A stretch of DNA of 64,000 nucleotides from Streptacidiphilus jeojiense (GCF_000719095.1 NZ_JOEH01000001.1:372001-436000); one strand, 5' to 3'; positions 15,867-25,147 are shown, counted from the first letter of the stretch. Made by a program: numbers and translations. Notes: generated by a model from the sequence alone, not told the origin.

Positions 15867-17594
15867 TCAGATCACACCCGCCGCATGTGCCGCCTCCTCG
15901 AAGCTGCGGACGGCCGTGGTCCCCCGATAAGGCCCGAGCCTCCGGCTGAACTCGCGGACGTACTCGACTGCCCGGAGCGACCGCATCTCCGCCGCCCCCC
16001 GCAGCGCCTCCGTCGCGCCGGTGCAGGCCTCGTCGACCTCGCCCATGCCCAGCCGCGCCGTGGCCAGCACGATGCGGCAGAACACCCGGCTGCGGGCGTA
16101 CCCCACCGCACGGAGCCGGAGCGACCGCTCTGCATGCTGGGCGCAGGGGCGCCACTGCTGCAGATCGCGGTAGCAGTGGCCGAACTCGTCGGCCAGCTGG
16201 GCCTCGTCGAAGAACCGGGCCCACGGCGGCAGGTCGTCGCCCGGGCGCGCGGTCTGCAGCGCCCGCTCGGCCCTGACCAGCGAGGTGGTGCAGGACCTGG
16301 CGTCGCCGATCACCCCGTGCCCGCGCGCCTCCGCGGCGTGCATCAGCGCCTGGACCGGGCTGGGCGCGGCGCTGCCGATCCCCTGCTGGGCCACCCTGGC
16401 CAGTTGGACGGCCTCCCGGCCGTGCCCCAGGTACACCGCCTGACGGCTCATGGTGACCAGGATGTACGCGCCGTACAGCCGGTCGTTGGCCGCCTGGGCC
16501 AGCCGCAGCGACTGGACGAAGTAGCGCTGGGCCAGTCCGTGCGCGCCGATGTCGTAGGAGGTCCACCCGGCCAGCCGGGTCAGGTCGGCGACGGCGCCGA
16601 ACAGTGAGCGGCCGATGGGCTCGCTGTAGCGGCCGCGCAGCATGGGCTCGGCCTCGCTCTCCAGGTAGCGGATCAGCGCCTGCCGGGCGTGGCCGCCGCC
16701 GTAGGCGTTGTCCAGCGAGCGGAACAGGTCGCCGACCGCGCGGACCGCCGCGACGTCACCGCGGCCGACCCGCTGCAGGCCGCGCGGCGCGTGGGCCGGG
16801 GCCGGCGCGGGCAGCGCCTCGCCGTGGCCGATCCCGCCCGAGCCCGCGGGCTGGACCCCCAGCGCTCCGGGGGTGAGCGGGCGACGCGACTGCGCGGGGA
16901 TGCCGGGCAGTCCGGGGCGCAGCCCCGGACGGAGCGGCGGTGCGGCGATGCCCAGTTCCTGCGGGGTCTCCCTGGCCACCCGGTCGTCGGTGCGGCCGAT
17001 CAGCCAGTCCCGGCTCGGGACCACCAGGCCGGCCGGGGTGAAGGCGATCCGCCGCAGCTCGGAGTGGGCTCCGGTGTCCTTGCGCCACATGCTGCTGACG
17101 ATGTCCACCGCCTCGGCGGGGGTCTCGGCGAACTCGAGCCCCGCGTACACCGGCGCACAGGCGTCCAGGCCGAGGTCCTGGGCGCTCAGCCGGCGGCCGA
17201 GGCGGCGGGTGAACACCTCGGCGATCAGCGCGGGGGTGGCCCCCCGGGGCTGCTGTCCGCGCAGCCAGCGGGTGACCGAGGTCTTGTCGTAGCGCAGGTC
17301 CAGGCCGTGCTCCAGGCCGAGCTGGTCCACCCTGCGGGCGAGGCCGGCGTGGGAGAAGCCGGCCTCCTCGATCAGCGCGGCCAGCCGCGCGTTCTGCGAC
17401 CGGTCGGCCTGGGAGCGGACCTCCGGCTGCGCGGGCTGGTGCGGGACGGGACGGGTCGGACCGGGGCTCATGGGTGGCTCCAAAGCCCGGGGCGGGCTGA
17501 TCCGGTGGTCGACCGACCGAGGGTGGTCCTGGACCGGGTTGCGGTCCGGACGCGGCTCGGTCGACGGCCGCTCGGTTACTGGCCGTTGGGGCAT
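15867..17594 (-). CDS. NsdA-like pleiotropic regulator (HTH plus TPR-like repeats)
   Basis: A 575-residue cytoplasmic protein of the NsdA/NsdB type, actinobacterial regulators that influence differentiation and antibiotic production. A Pro/Arg-rich disordered head (residues 1-60) precedes a helix-turn-helix-like block (RLAALIEEAGFSHAGLARRV to SVTRWLRGQQPRG). The rest is helical, TPR-like repeats such as ALAQRYFVQSLRLAQAANDRLYG and GHGREAVQLARVAQQG. ATG 17594 follows GGAAGG and is chosen, but ATG 17471 (MSPGPTRPV) with GGAG six bases upstream is a good alternative and would give 534 residues. Family membership is judged from the N-terminal block; the regulon is unknown. It is transcribed convergently with the FAD oxidoreductase gene. 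Confidence 0.8.
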   Translation of the reverse strand: MPQRPVTERPSTEPRPDRNPVQDHPRSVDHRISPPRALEPPMSPGPTRPVPHQPAQPEVRSQADRSQNARLAALIEEAGFSHAGLARRVDQLGLEHGLDLRYDKTSVTRWLRGQQPRGATPALIAEVFTRRLGRRLSAQDLGLDACAPVYAGLEFAETPAEAVDIVSSMWRKDTGAHSELRRIAFTPAGLVVPSRDWLIGRTDDRVARETPQELGIAAPPLRPGLRPGLPGIPAQSRRPLTPGALGVQPAGSGGIGHGEALPAPAPAHAPRGLQRVGRGDVAAVRAVGDLFRSLDNAYGGGHARQALIRYLESEAEPMLRGRYSEPIGRSLFGAVADLTRLAGWTSYDIGAHGLAQRYFVQSLRLAQAANDRLYGAYILVTMSRQAVYLGHGREAVQLARVAQQGIGSAAPSPVQALMHAAEARGHGVIGDARSCTTSLVRAERALQTARPGDDLPPWARFFDEAQLADEFGHCYRDLQQWRPCAQHAERSLRLRAVGYARSRVFCRIVLATARLGMGEVDEACTGATEALRGAAEMRSLRAVEYVREFSRRLGPYRGTTAVRSFEEAAHAAGVI

Positions 17595-17782
17595 AGGACA
17601 CTCACCTTCCGGGGGCTCTCGGCGGCACCGGGGTGCGCTCCCCGGAACGCCCCGCGAGCTCCCTACGGGAACGGCGTGAATGTAGCGAGCATTTGACCCG
17701 TATGGCCGAATACGTCTCCACGTTCGTCCGATCGAGTGACAACAGCCCCTCGTTGAGGCGACAAGGGTGACGACCGTGACAA

Positions 17783-17815
17783 CGTCCCCCACCGACCCGG
17801 TGCCGGTGGGGGACG
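17783..17815. terminator. Hairpin terminator of the AKR-TetR operon
   Basis: 12-base perfect arms CGTCCCCCACCG (17783-17794) and 17804-17815 around a 9-base loop, eight bases beyond the TetR stop on the minus strand. The gap 17595-17823 also holds the promoter of the NsdA-like gene, including a small palindrome CGTATGGCCGAATACG at 17699-17714. Confidence 0.7.
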
Positions 17816-17823
17816 AGCGGATG

Positions 17824-18411
17824 TCAGCGCGCCGCGAGCCCCCGCAGCACCAGGCCGACCAGGGCGGCGAAGTCGCGGTCCGCGGCCGGGGCGGACCAGA
17901 GCGGTGCGTAGACCGGGTCGTGGAAGCGGGCGGTGGCCTGGAACACGATCTGAGCCAGGGTCAGCGGATCACCGTCACGGGCGAATATCCCGTCGTCCTG
18001 GCCCTCCGCGATGATCACGGCGAGCTGCGACTCCAGCGTCGTGAGGTGCTCGTCGAGCACGCTGCCGCTCTCGGCGGCCAGCACCGAGTAGGTGGCGAAC
18101 AGCTCCGGGTCGTCCAGGGCCTTGCGCTTCTTGGCCCCGTACAGGGCCTCCAGCCAGAGCCGGAGCCGCCGGTCCGGCGACTGCGACCCGGTGGCGATCG
18201 CCGGCAGCGCCGCGTGCGCACGGTCCAGCCAGCGCCGGGTCACCGCCGCCCGCAGCGCCGCCTTGCTGGGGAAGTGGCGGTAGACCGTGCCGTGGCTCAC
18301 CCCGAGCGCCCGGGCCACGTCGACCACCGTGGCCTTGGCCGGCCCGAAGCGGCGCAGCACGTCCTCCGCCGCCTCGATGATCTGCTCGGTGGTGAGCGCT
18401 GTTTCCGCCAT
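17824..18411 (-). CDS. TetR-family transcriptional regulator
   Basis: A 195-residue repressor-type protein. The N-terminal helix-turn-helix is canonical: EQIIEAAEDVLRRFGPAKATVVDVARALGVSHGTVYRHFPSKAALRAAV. The C-terminal ligand-binding region includes FATYSVLAAESGSVLDEHL and is of the TetR_C type seen in many regulators of small oxidoreductases. The start at ATG 18411 lies 16 bases after the stop of the aldo/keto reductase gene, so the two form one operon. The 14-base palindrome in front of that operon (19480-19513) is the probable autoregulatory operator. The inducer is unknown. Confidence 0.92.
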   Translation of the reverse strand: MAETALTTEQIIEAAEDVLRRFGPAKATVVDVARALGVSHGTVYRHFPSKAALRAAVTRRWLDRAHAALPAIATGSQSPDRRLRLWLEALYGAKKRKALDDPELFATYSVLAAESGSVLDEHLTTLESQLAVIIAEGQDDGIFARDGDPLTLAQIVFQATARFHDPVYAPLWSAPAADRDFAALVGLVLRGLAAR

Positions 18412-18427
18412 CGCGTGTCGTCCGGCC

Positions 18428-19429
18428 CTACTTCTCGCTGTCCAGGTGTGCCATCTGAGCAGCAACATACCTGTCGCCCGCGGCGGCGCCGACCGGGACC
18501 GCGGCCTCGATCGCGGCCAGGTCGTCGGCTTCGAGCTTGAGGTCCAGCGCCCCCAGCGCCTCGCTCAGCCGCTCCCGGCGACGGGCGCCGACCAGCGGCA
18601 CGATGTCCTCGCCCTGGGCCAGCACCCAGGCGATGGCGGTCTGGGCGACGGTGGCGCCCTTGGCCTCGGCGACCGCCCGCAGGGCCTCGACCAGCCGGAG
18701 GTTGGTGTCCACGTTGCCCGCCGCGAAGCGGGGGCTGATGCCGCGGAAGTCGCCCGGCGCCACGGCCTGGTCGGCGCGCCAGTGGCCGCTGATCAGACCG
18801 CGGGAGAGCACACCGTAGGCGGTGATGCCGATGCCCAGCTCACGGGCGGTGGGCAGGATCTCGGCCTCGATGCCGCGGGAGATCAGCGAGTACTCGATCT
18901 GCAGGTCGGCGATCGGGTGCACGGCGTGGGCGCGGCGCAGCGTCTCGGCGCCCACCTCGGAGAGGCCGATGTGACGCACGTGCCCGGCCTGGATCTGCTC
19001 GGCGATGGCGCCGACGGTCTCCTCGATCGGGACGGCGGGGTCCAGCCGGGCCGGGCGGTAGACGTCGATGTGGTCGGTGCCCAGCCGGCCCAGCGAGTAG
19101 GCGAGGAAGTTCTTGACGGCCTGCGGGCGGGCGTCGTTGCCCCACCAGCCGCCGTCGGCGTCGCGCAGGGCGCCGAACTTCACACTGATCTGCACCTCGT
19201 CGCGGCTGCGGCCACTGCTGCGCAGCGCGTCGCGGATCAGGAGTTCGTTGTGGCCCATGCCGTAGAAGTCGCCGGTGTCGATGAGCGTGACGCCGGCGTC
19301 CATCGCCGCGTGGACGGTGGCGATCGACTCGGTCTCGTCGGCGGGACCGTACATTCCGGACATGCCCATGGCGCCGAGGCCGATGGCGGAGACGCGGGGG
19401 CCGGTGCTGCCGAGCTGACGGAGGTCCAT
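18428..19429 (-). CDS. Aldo/keto reductase with altered catalytic tetrad
   Basis: A 333-residue aldo/keto reductase of the AKR13-like group (N-terminus MDLRQLGSTGPRVSAIGLGAM). Asp51, Tyr56 (IDTGDFYG) and Lys84 (ISVKFGA) of the tetrad are present, but the usual histidine in LYxxHRxDP is Ala127 (DVYRPARLDP). AKRs with this change exist and may be less efficient or use a different proton donor, so the enzyme may still be active. ATG 19429 has AAAGGA nine bases upstream. The gene is cotranscribed with the TetR regulator that follows and is driven by a promoter whose -35 box lies in the loop of the operator. Substrate unknown. Confidence 0.9.
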   Translation of the reverse strand: MDLRQLGSTGPRVSAIGLGAMGMSGMYGPADETESIATVHAAMDAGVTLIDTGDFYGMGHNELLIRDALRSSGRSRDEVQISVKFGALRDADGGWWGNDARPQAVKNFLAYSLGRLGTDHIDVYRPARLDPAVPIEETVGAIAEQIQAGHVRHIGLSEVGAETLRRAHAVHPIADLQIEYSLISRGIEAEILPTARELGIGITAYGVLSRGLISGHWRADQAVAPGDFRGISPRFAAGNVDTNLRLVEALRAVAEAKGATVAQTAIAWVLAQGEDIVPLVGARRRERLSEALGALDLKLEADDLAAIEAAVPVGAAAGDRYVAAQMAHLDSEK

Positions 19430-19469
19430 GAGGGGAGGTCCTTTCGGGGTCTTCAACCTGCCGCTGACA

Positions 19470-19513
19470 ACTATGCACTATGGGATGACAGATTTCAATA
19501 TCTGTCATCCCAT
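19470..19513 (-). promoter_or_regulatory. Promoter with embedded TetR-type operator for AKR-TetR operon
   Basis: A perfect palindrome of two 14-base arms, ATGGGATGACAGAT (19480-19493) and its complement (19500-19513), around six bases. On the minus strand, TTGAAA (-35, 19498-19493) partly occupies the loop and CATAGT (-10, 19475-19470) follows after exactly 17 bases. A repressor bound here would cover the -35 box. It may also affect lipB, which starts 64 bases away in the opposite direction. Confidence 0.8.
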
Positions 19514-19577
19514 CCACGCCGTCTGGCAGTCGTAGAGTGGCCAGGAGCAGAGGACGGACGGAAGAGGGTCGGTTGCG

Positions 19578-20390
19578 GTGGGCGAGAGTCTGCGCTTTGT
19601 AGAGCTGGGCATCGGCGAACGGGCGGTCCCCTACCAGGAGGCCCTGGCCGAACAGCAGCGGCTGCACGCCCTGCGGGTGGCCGACGAGATCCCCGACACC
19701 GTCCTGCTGCTGGAGCACCAGCCCGTCTACACCGCGGGCCGCCGCACCCGCCGCGAGGACTACCCGCTGGACGGCACCCCGGTGGTCGAGGTGACCCGGG
19801 GCGGCGAGATCACCTGGCACGGGCCGGGCCAGCTGATCGGCTACCCGATCGTGAAGCTGCCCGAGCCGATGGACGTGGTCGCCTATGTGCGCCGCCTGGA
19901 GGAGGCACTGATCCGAGCCTGCGCCGACTTCGGCGTGGCGACCACCCGGATCGAGGGCCGCAGCGGCGTGTGGGTGCTGGGCGAGGAGCTGCCGGGCGCG
20001 GTGGTGGACCAGGACAAGGTGGTCGACTTCGGCGCGCTGACCCTGCGGATGGGCGCCAAGCTCGGCCTGGACCCGCGGCTCGCCGGCCCCGAGTACGCCG
20101 CCTCCAACGCCGGCCAGCGCGGCGACGACCGCAAGCTGACGGCCATCGGCGTCCGCGTCGCCCGGGGCGTGACCATGCACGGCTTCGCCCTCAACTGCGA
20201 CCCCGACATGACCTGGTTCGACCAGATCATCCCCTGCGGCATCCGTGACGCCGGGGTGGGCTCGCTCAGCACCGAGCTGGGCCGGGACGTCACCGTCTCC
20301 GAGGCACTGCCCGCGGTACGGCGGCACCTCCAGGAGGTGCTCGGGGATCCGGCCGGGAATCAGCTGCCGTCCGACGCTGTTGCCGTCTGA
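19578..20390 (+). CDS. lipB: Lipoyl(octanoyl) transferase
   Basis: LipB moves octanoate from acyl carrier protein to lipoyl domains, the first step in making the cofactor of the E2 encoded upstream. The 270-residue product has the signature [18 protein letters not shown], the catalytic Cys220 in IIPCGI and Lys186 in DDRKLTAIG; the spacing of 34 residues equals that of the E. coli pair (Cys169, Lys135). The start GTG 19578 lies two bases after GGTTGC with GAGGG further up. It is followed by lipA after 119 bases. No other protein in the window can supply the octanoyl group. Confidence 0.96.
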   Translation: MGESLRFVELGIGERAVPYQEALAEQQRLHALRVADEIPDTVLLLEHQPVYTAGRRTRREDYPLDGTPVVEVTRGGEITWHGPGQLIGYPIVKLPEPMDVVAYVRRLEEALIRACADFGVATTRIEGRSGVWVLGEELPGAVVDQDKVVDFGALTLRMGAKLGLDPRLAGPEYAASNAGQRGDDRKLTAIGVRVARGVTMHGFALNCDPDMTWFDQIIPCGIRDAGVGSLSTELGRDVTVSEALPAVRRHLQEVLGDPAGNQLPSDAVAV

Positions 20391-20509
20391 AGGTCGGCCC
20401 GGGGGCCGACCGGCCCATGGAATCACAGGCGTACCCTGGGGGGACCGCCTGGAAGTCAGAGCCCGCACCACCAACGCTCGCACCACATCAACATTGAGGG
20501 AGCCGCTAC

Positions 20510-21460
20510 GTGTCCGCTGTCGCACCTGACGGTCGGAAGATGCTGCGTCTGGAGGTCCGCAACAGCGAGACCCCGATCGAGCGGAAGCCGGAGTGGATCA
20601 AGACCCGGGCGAAGATGGGGCCCGAGTACACGGCCCTCCAGTCGCTGGTGAAGAAGGAGGGGCTGCACACGGTCTGCCAGGAGGCCGGCTGTCCCAACAT
20701 CTTCGAGTGCTGGGAGGACCGCGAGGCCACCTTCCTCATCGGCGGCGACCAGTGCACCCGGCGCTGCGACTTCTGCCAGATCGACACCGGCAAGCCGGCC
20801 GCCTTCGACCGTGACGAGCCGCGCCGGGTCGCCGAGTCCGTGCTCACCATGGACCTCAACTACGCCACCATCACCGGCGTCGCCCGCGACGACCTGGAGG
20901 ACGGCGGCGCCTGGCTCTACGCCGAGACGGTGCGTCAGATCCACGCGGTGACCGCCGACCGGCCCACCGGCACCACCGGCGTCGAGCTGCTGATCCCCGA
21001 CTTCAACGCCGTCCCCGAGCAGCTGGCCGAGGTCTTCTCGTCCCGTCCGCAGGTGCTGGCGCACAACGTCGAGACAGTGCCCCGGATCTTCAAGCGGATC
21101 CGCCCCGGCTTCCGCTACGAGCGCTCACTGAAGGTCATCACCGAGGCCCGGGCGGTCGGCCTGGTCACCAAGTCCAACCTGATCCTGGGCATGGGCGAGA
21201 CCCGTGAGGAGGTCAGCGAGGCACTGCGCGACCTGCACGAGGCCGGCTGCGAGCTGATCACCATCACCCAGTACCTGCGCCCCTCCCCCAGGCACCACCC
21301 GGTGGAGCGCTGGGTCAAGCCGCAGGAGTTCGTGGAGCTGCAGCAGGAGGCCGAGGAGATCGGCTTCGCCGGCGTCATGTCGGGACCGCTGGTCCGCTCC
21401 TCGTACCGCGCCGGACGGCTCTACCGCCAGGCCCTGGAACGCCGCGGCGCCACCGTCTGA
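20510..21460 (+). CDS. lipA: Lipoyl synthase (radical SAM)
   Basis: LipA inserts two sulfur atoms into octanoyl groups bound to lipoyl domains. The 316-residue product carries both iron-sulfur motifs: the auxiliary cluster CX4CX5C at Cys56, Cys61, Cys67 ([13 protein letters not shown]) and the radical SAM CX3CX2C at Cys82, Cys86, Cys89 (CTRRCDFC). The C-terminal [10 protein letters not shown] holds the serine that ligates the auxiliary cluster. The start GTG 20510 follows GAGGGAGCC. It lies directly behind lipB, so both steps of lipoate synthesis are made together for the lpdA-sucB complex. Confidence 0.97.
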   Translation: MSAVAPDGRKMLRLEVRNSETPIERKPEWIKTRAKMGPEYTALQSLVKKEGLHTVCQEAGCPNIFECWEDREATFLIGGDQCTRRCDFCQIDTGKPAAFDRDEPRRVAESVLTMDLNYATITGVARDDLEDGGAWLYAETVRQIHAVTADRPTGTTGVELLIPDFNAVPEQLAEVFSSRPQVLAHNVETVPRIFKRIRPGFRYERSLKVITEARAVGLVTKSNLILGMGETREEVSEALRDLHEAGCELITITQYLRPSPRHHPVERWVKPQEFVELQQEAEEIGFAGVMSGPLVRSSYRAGRLYRQALERRGATV

Positions 21461-21500
21461 ACAAGACGTGTGAAAGCCGCCACAGGGCTTCATGCATGTT

Positions 21501-21514
21501 TGACCCGGGGGTCA
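21501..21514. promoter_or_regulatory. Palindrome TGACCCGGGGGTCA between lipA and small gene
   Basis: 6-base arms TGACCC / GGGTCA with two central bases. TTGACC here also reads as a possible -35 box for the gene at 21679. The remaining 218-base gap shows nothing else clear. Confidence 0.3.
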
Positions 21515-21678
21515 CCGCGCGGTAACACGGTGTGGTGACGATGGGGGTGGCCGCCGCCGAACAGGGTTGTCCGACCGCGGCGGCACCCCGGACCGGACTG
21601 CGCAGCAGTGCGGAAGCGCGGCAGCGCACGTCGGAGTACACGTTCCGGACAGCACGACCACGAGGGGAGTGGTTCAGG

Positions 21679-21912
21679 ATGCAGTCGACGAAACACGTAC
21701 GACCCGGTGCGGAGCAGCCCGTCACCGGCCACATCAGCACGAGTCTGAGCGGCGGCCTGCTCGAAGGCGCCCTGCGGATGGCGGAGTCGGTCCTGCTCCG
21801 CGGCGGACAGCAGACGGCCCGGCGCAACGCCTGGGACGCGGTCTGCGAGAACCGCCGGCACGCCCAGGACCGTGAGGACGTCCGCCGGGTACTGGTCCGC
21901 GCGGCCCGCTGA
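21679..21912 (+). CDS. Small conserved protein downstream of lipA (77 aa)
   Basis: A 77-residue soluble basic protein (MQSTKHVRPGAEQPVTGH, then LLEGALRMAESVLLRGGQQTARRNAWDAVCENRRHAQDREDV). ATG 21679 follows CAGG with AGGGGAG 11 bases upstream; starts further upstream would add a low-complexity head. From memory, Streptomyces genomes carry an equivalent small ORF at this place between lipA and the DUF4191 gene, supporting a real gene. No known domain. The helical heart and the Arg-rich end could bind nucleic acid or a protein partner, but no function is assigned. Confidence 0.75.
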   Translation: MQSTKHVRPGAEQPVTGHISTSLSGGLLEGALRMAESVLLRGGQQTARRNAWDAVCENRRHAQDREDVRRVLVRAAR

Positions 21913-22047
21913 CGCCCCGTCGGCCGACCCTCCCGCAGCCGCGCCCCCGGCGCTCCGGTCGGCCGACTGCCGCAACGAGATCAACCCGATACGGTTTCCG
22001 ACCCCCGGGCTTGGGTAACCGGATCAGTCGCACCGTACGATGGCGGC

Positions 22048-22740
22048 ATGGCGAGGCAGGAAACCACCGACGAAAACCCCGGACGGCTGAAGCAGATCCG
22101 TCTGGCGTACACCATGACCAAGCGGGTCGACCCGAAGATCGGTCTCATCATCGCCGGTATCGGGCTCGGCACCTTCGCGGTGCTCCTGGTTATCGGCCTG
22201 TTGATCGGACACCCGATCTACCTGGGCGTGCTGGGCCTCTTCGCGGGGCTGCTGGCCGCTGTCGTGGTCTTCGGCCGCAGGGCCGAGAAGGCTGCCTTCG
22301 GGCAGATGGACGGGCAGCCCGGTGCGGCCGCCGCCGTCCTGAACAACATCAAGCGCGGCTGGACGATCACCCCGGTGGTCGCGGCGACGCGCCAGCAGGA
22401 CGCGGTGCACCGCGCCGTGGGCCGCCCGGGCATCGTGCTGGTCGGCGAGGGCAACATCAACCGGCTGCGTCCGATGATGGCCGCCGAGAAGCGGAAGATG
22501 AGCCGGGTCGTCGGCGAGGTGCCGGTGATCGACATCATCGTCGGCGACGAAGAGGGCCAGATCCCGCTGAAGAAGCTCCAGCTGCACCTGACCCGGATGT
22601 CCCGGACGCTCCCCGCGTCGCAGGTCACCCAGATCAACGACCGGCTGCGGGCGATGGGCGACCTGATGACCAACGCCCCGATCCCCAAGGGTCCGCTGCC
22701 CAAGGGCGTACGGATGCCCAAGGGCGGCCGGCCGCGCTGA
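22048..22740 (+). CDS. DUF4191 membrane protein
   Basis: A 230-residue protein of the DUF4191 family that in actinobacteria is nearly always found next to lipA and glnA. The N-terminal half has two membrane helices (KIGLIIAGIGLGTFAVLLVIG and YLGVLGLFAGLLAAVVVFG). The C-terminal half is cytoplasmic with conserved WTITPVVAATRQQDAVHRAVGRPGIVLVGEG and the tail PKGPLPKGVRMPKGGRPR. ATG 22048 gives the expected start MARQETTDENPGRLKQIRLAYTMT. It ends 43 bases before a strong terminator and so is probably the last gene of the lipB-lipA stretch. Function unknown. Confidence 0.9.
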   Translation: MARQETTDENPGRLKQIRLAYTMTKRVDPKIGLIIAGIGLGTFAVLLVIGLLIGHPIYLGVLGLFAGLLAAVVVFGRRAEKAAFGQMDGQPGAAAAVLNNIKRGWTITPVVAATRQQDAVHRAVGRPGIVLVGEGNINRLRPMMAAEKRKMSRVVGEVPVIDIIVGDEEGQIPLKKLQLHLTRMSRTLPASQVTQINDRLRAMGDLMTNAPIPKGPLPKGVRMPKGGRPR

Positions 22741-22783
22741 GCGCCCGACCGGGAACCGCAGCAGCACCCACAGATACGTAGAA

Positions 22784-22828
22784 CGGCCCCGGCCGCGCCC
22801 CCACTCGGTGGGGGCGCGGCCGGGGCCG
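22784..22828. terminator. Bidirectional terminator between DUF4191 and RDD genes
   Basis: 21-base perfect arms, from CGGCCCCGGCCGCGCCCCC (22784-22802, extended by AC) to their complement at 22808-22828, around TCG. One of the strongest stems in the window, placed between convergent genes. Confidence 0.85.
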
Positions 22829-22866
22829 TCGTCCTTCACGCCATCACGCTCTGCAGGTCGGATCTG

Positions 22867-23337
22867 CTACATCCGCACCTCGACCGTGCCCACGGCCCGG
22901 TCATGCATCCCGCGGCCGTCCCGGTCCCAGACCACCGCGGGGATGGCCAGCAGCAGCAGGAAGGTGCGCAGCGCCACCTGGCCCAGCGAGGCCCGGCCAC
23001 CGTCCAGCCGGACCACGCGCAGGCCGAGCAGCCGCTTGCCGGGGCTGCTGCCGATGGTGCCGACGGTGAGCAGGCTCAGTACGAAGAACACGAACATCGC
23101 CCAGTAGTTGGCGAGCACCGTGTTGCCGTGCGCGACCAGCCCGTAGGAGATGAGCGCGCACAGCCACCAGTCGATGACGACCGCGGCGAGGCGGCGCCCG
23201 GTCGAGGCGAGCGATCCGCTGCCCTGCTCGGGCAGCCCCAACCGCTGGCCCCGGTACGCCCCCGCGCCGTCCACCGGCGAGCCGCCGACCTGAGGGCCCT
23301 CGATCCACGATCCGATGACTTTTCTGCTGTCTTCCAC
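22867..23337 (-). CDS. RDD-family membrane protein
   Basis: A 156-residue protein with an RDD domain. The signature arginine and aspartate are in ASTGRRLAAVVIDWWLCALISYGLV and the closing helix ends with DRDGRGMHDRAVGTVEV, as in the family. Three membrane segments are predicted (around residues 50-70, 75-95 and 125-145). The start is GTG 23337 (VEDSRKVIGSW). RDD proteins are of unclear function, some proposed as sodium or proton exchangers. The gene lies between the DUF4191 gene and glnA on the opposite strand, as in other Streptomyces; its promoter shares the 313-base region with glnA. Confidence 0.85.
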   Translation of the reverse strand: MEDSRKVIGSWIEGPQVGGSPVDGAGAYRGQRLGLPEQGSGSLASTGRRLAAVVIDWWLCALISYGLVAHGNTVLANYWAMFVFFVLSLLTVGTIGSSPGKRLLGLRVVRLDGGRASLGQVALRTFLLLLAIPAVVWDRDGRGMHDRAVGTVEVRM

Positions 23338-23506
23338 AACGCCACAGTATCCGCCCGAGCTCTACCGAATTGCGCCCGGGTGCCGGTTTCCCGAGGAGCC
23401 GGTCGAGTGGTCTAGTCCACTCCCCAACGAGTGAACCCCTGCTCTCGGCGCCGTTCCGGCCGAACCCAGGAACCACAAGGCTTTTCTCCTCCTTGACCTG
23501 CTGCGG

Positions 23507-23544
23507 TTAACATCCACGAAACATACGAGTCACAAGCGAGAAAC
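23507..23544 (+). promoter_or_regulatory. GlnR operator of glnA (two half-site pairs)
   Basis: Two consecutive GTnAC-N6-GAAAC boxes: TTAAC-N6-GAAAC (23507-23522, one mismatch) and GTCAC-N6-GAAAC (23529-23544, perfect), separated by six bases. This is the arrangement known for GlnR at glnA in S. coelicolor. A weak -10 (TATCGT, 23555-23560) without a good -35 suits an activated promoter. The rest of the 313-base gap (23338-23650) shows no ORF or other motif. Confidence 0.8.
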
Positions 23545-23650
23545 GGCCTGTTCCTATCGTGGCCACACCGGTACCGCCGGCGGGACCGGCGGCCGGCCGT
23601 GACGCCAACCGAGCTGCAACCCTGGCGCTTGCCGGGCCCGAGGAGGATGG

Positions 23651-25066
23651 ATGTTCAACAACGCCGACGAGGTGTCCCGCTACATCTCGGAGAACGACGT
23701 CAAGTTCGTCGACGTCAGGTTCTGCGATCTCCCGGGCGTGATGCAGCACTTCACCGTTCCGGCCGGGTCCTTCGACCCCGCCGAGACGCTGATGTTCGAC
23801 GGCTCGTCGATCCGCGGCTTCCAGGCGATCCACGAGTCCGACATGGCCCTGATCCCGGACCTGAGCACGGCCCGGCTCGACGCCTTCCGCAAGGACTCCA
23901 CCCTCAACATCAACTTCTTCATCCACGACCCGATCACCGGCGAGCAGTACAGCCGCGACCCGCGCAACGTGGCCAAGAAGGCCGAGGCCTACCTGGCCTC
24001 CTCCGGCATCGCCGACACCGCCTACTTCGGTCCCGAGGCCGAGTTCTACGTCTTCGACGACGTCCGCTTCGAGACCAAGCAGAACAAGTCCTTCTACGAG
24101 ATCGACTCCGTGGCCGGCGCCTGGAACACCGGTCGCGTCGAGGAGGGCGGCAACCGCGGCTACAAGGTCCGCTACAAGGGCGGCTACTTCCCGGCCCCGC
24201 CGGTGGACCACTTCGCCGACCTGCGCGCCGAGATGTCGCTGGAGCTGGAGGCCTCCGGGCTGACCGTGGAGCGCCAGCACCACGAGGTCGGCACGGCCGG
24301 CCAGGCCGAGATCAACTACAAGTTCAACACCCTGCTGGCCGCCGCCGACGACTTGATGCTGTTCAAGTACATCATCAAGAACGTCGCCTGGCGGAACGGC
24401 AAGACCGCGACCTTCATGCCCAAGCCGATCTTCGGCGACAACGGCTCCGGCATGCACTGCCACCAGTCGCTGTGGAGCGACGGCTCCCCGCTCTTCTACG
24501 ACGAGCAGGGCTACGCCGGCCTCTCCGACATGGCCCGCTACTACATCGGCGGCCTGCTCAAGCACGCCCCGTCGCTGCTGGCCTTCACCAACCCGACGGT
24601 GAACTCCTACCACCGCCTGGTCCCCGGCTTCGAGGCCCCGGTCAACCTGGTCTACTCGCAGCGCAACCGCTCCGCGGCGATCCGCATCCCGATCACCGGC
24701 GCCAACGCCAAGGCCAAGCGCATCGAGTTCCGCGCGCCCGACCCGTCCTCCAACCCCTACCTCGCCTTCTCGGCGATGCTGATGGCGGGCCTGGACGGCA
24801 TCAAGAACAAGGTCGAGCCGCTGGAGCCGGTCGACAAGGACCTCTACGAGCTCGCCCCCGACGAGCACGCCTCGGTCCCCCAGGTCCCCGCCACCCTCCC
24901 GGCCGTCCTGAACGCCCTGGAGGCCGACCACGACTACCTCCTCGCCGGCGGCGTCTTCACCCCGGACCTGATCGAGACCTGGATCGACTACAAGCGCACC
25001 AACGAAATCCTCCCGGTCTCCCTCCGCCCCCACCCGCACGAGTTCGAGCTCTACTTCGACATCTAA
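23651..25066 (+). CDS. glnA: Glutamine synthetase type I
   Basis: GlnA assimilates ammonium by ATP-dependent amidation of glutamate. The 471-residue product has the GSI blocks [10 protein letters not shown], the glutamate-binding [10 protein letters not shown] region, [21 protein letters not shown] and [10 protein letters not shown], then [17 protein letters not shown]. The adenylylation site is Tyr399 (DLYELAPDE), so activity can be modified by GlnE-type adenylyltransferase. ATG 23651 follows GAGGAGGATGG. Two GlnR boxes lie 107 bases upstream of the start, pointing to nitrogen-dependent transcription. It is followed by a hairpin. Confidence 0.98.
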   Translation: MFNNADEVSRYISENDVKFVDVRFCDLPGVMQHFTVPAGSFDPAETLMFDGSSIRGFQAIHESDMALIPDLSTARLDAFRKDSTLNINFFIHDPITGEQYSRDPRNVAKKAEAYLASSGIADTAYFGPEAEFYVFDDVRFETKQNKSFYEIDSVAGAWNTGRVEEGGNRGYKVRYKGGYFPAPPVDHFADLRAEMSLELEASGLTVERQHHEVGTAGQAEINYKFNTLLAAADDLMLFKYIIKNVAWRNGKTATFMPKPIFGDNGSGMHCHQSLWSDGSPLFYDEQGYAGLSDMARYYIGGLLKHAPSLLAFTNPTVNSYHRLVPGFEAPVNLVYSQRNRSAAIRIPITGANAKAKRIEFRAPDPSSNPYLAFSAMLMAGLDGIKNKVEPLEPVDKDLYELAPDEHASVPQVPATLPAVLNALEADHDYLLAGGVFTPDLIETWIDYKRTNEILPVSLRPHPHEFELYFDI

Positions 25067-25100
25067 AGGGCCCTGACCTGGAGTGTTTGAAGCAGGTACG

Positions 25101-25147
25101 ACGGCGTCGCTGCAGACCGTGAAGTTTTCGGCCTGCAGCGACGCCGT
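25101..25147. terminator. Hairpin terminator after glnA
   Basis: 15-base perfect arms ACGGCGTCGCTGCAG (25101-25115) and 25133-25147 with a 17-base loop, followed by CTTTCC. It starts 34 bases after the glnA stop. Confidence 0.7.

Noticed and set aside
16689..17696. Plus-strand 335-residue frame antisense to the NsdA-like gene
   Set aside because: Low-complexity Arg/Gly translation with no family motif; the minus-strand frame has clear HTH and TPR-like content.
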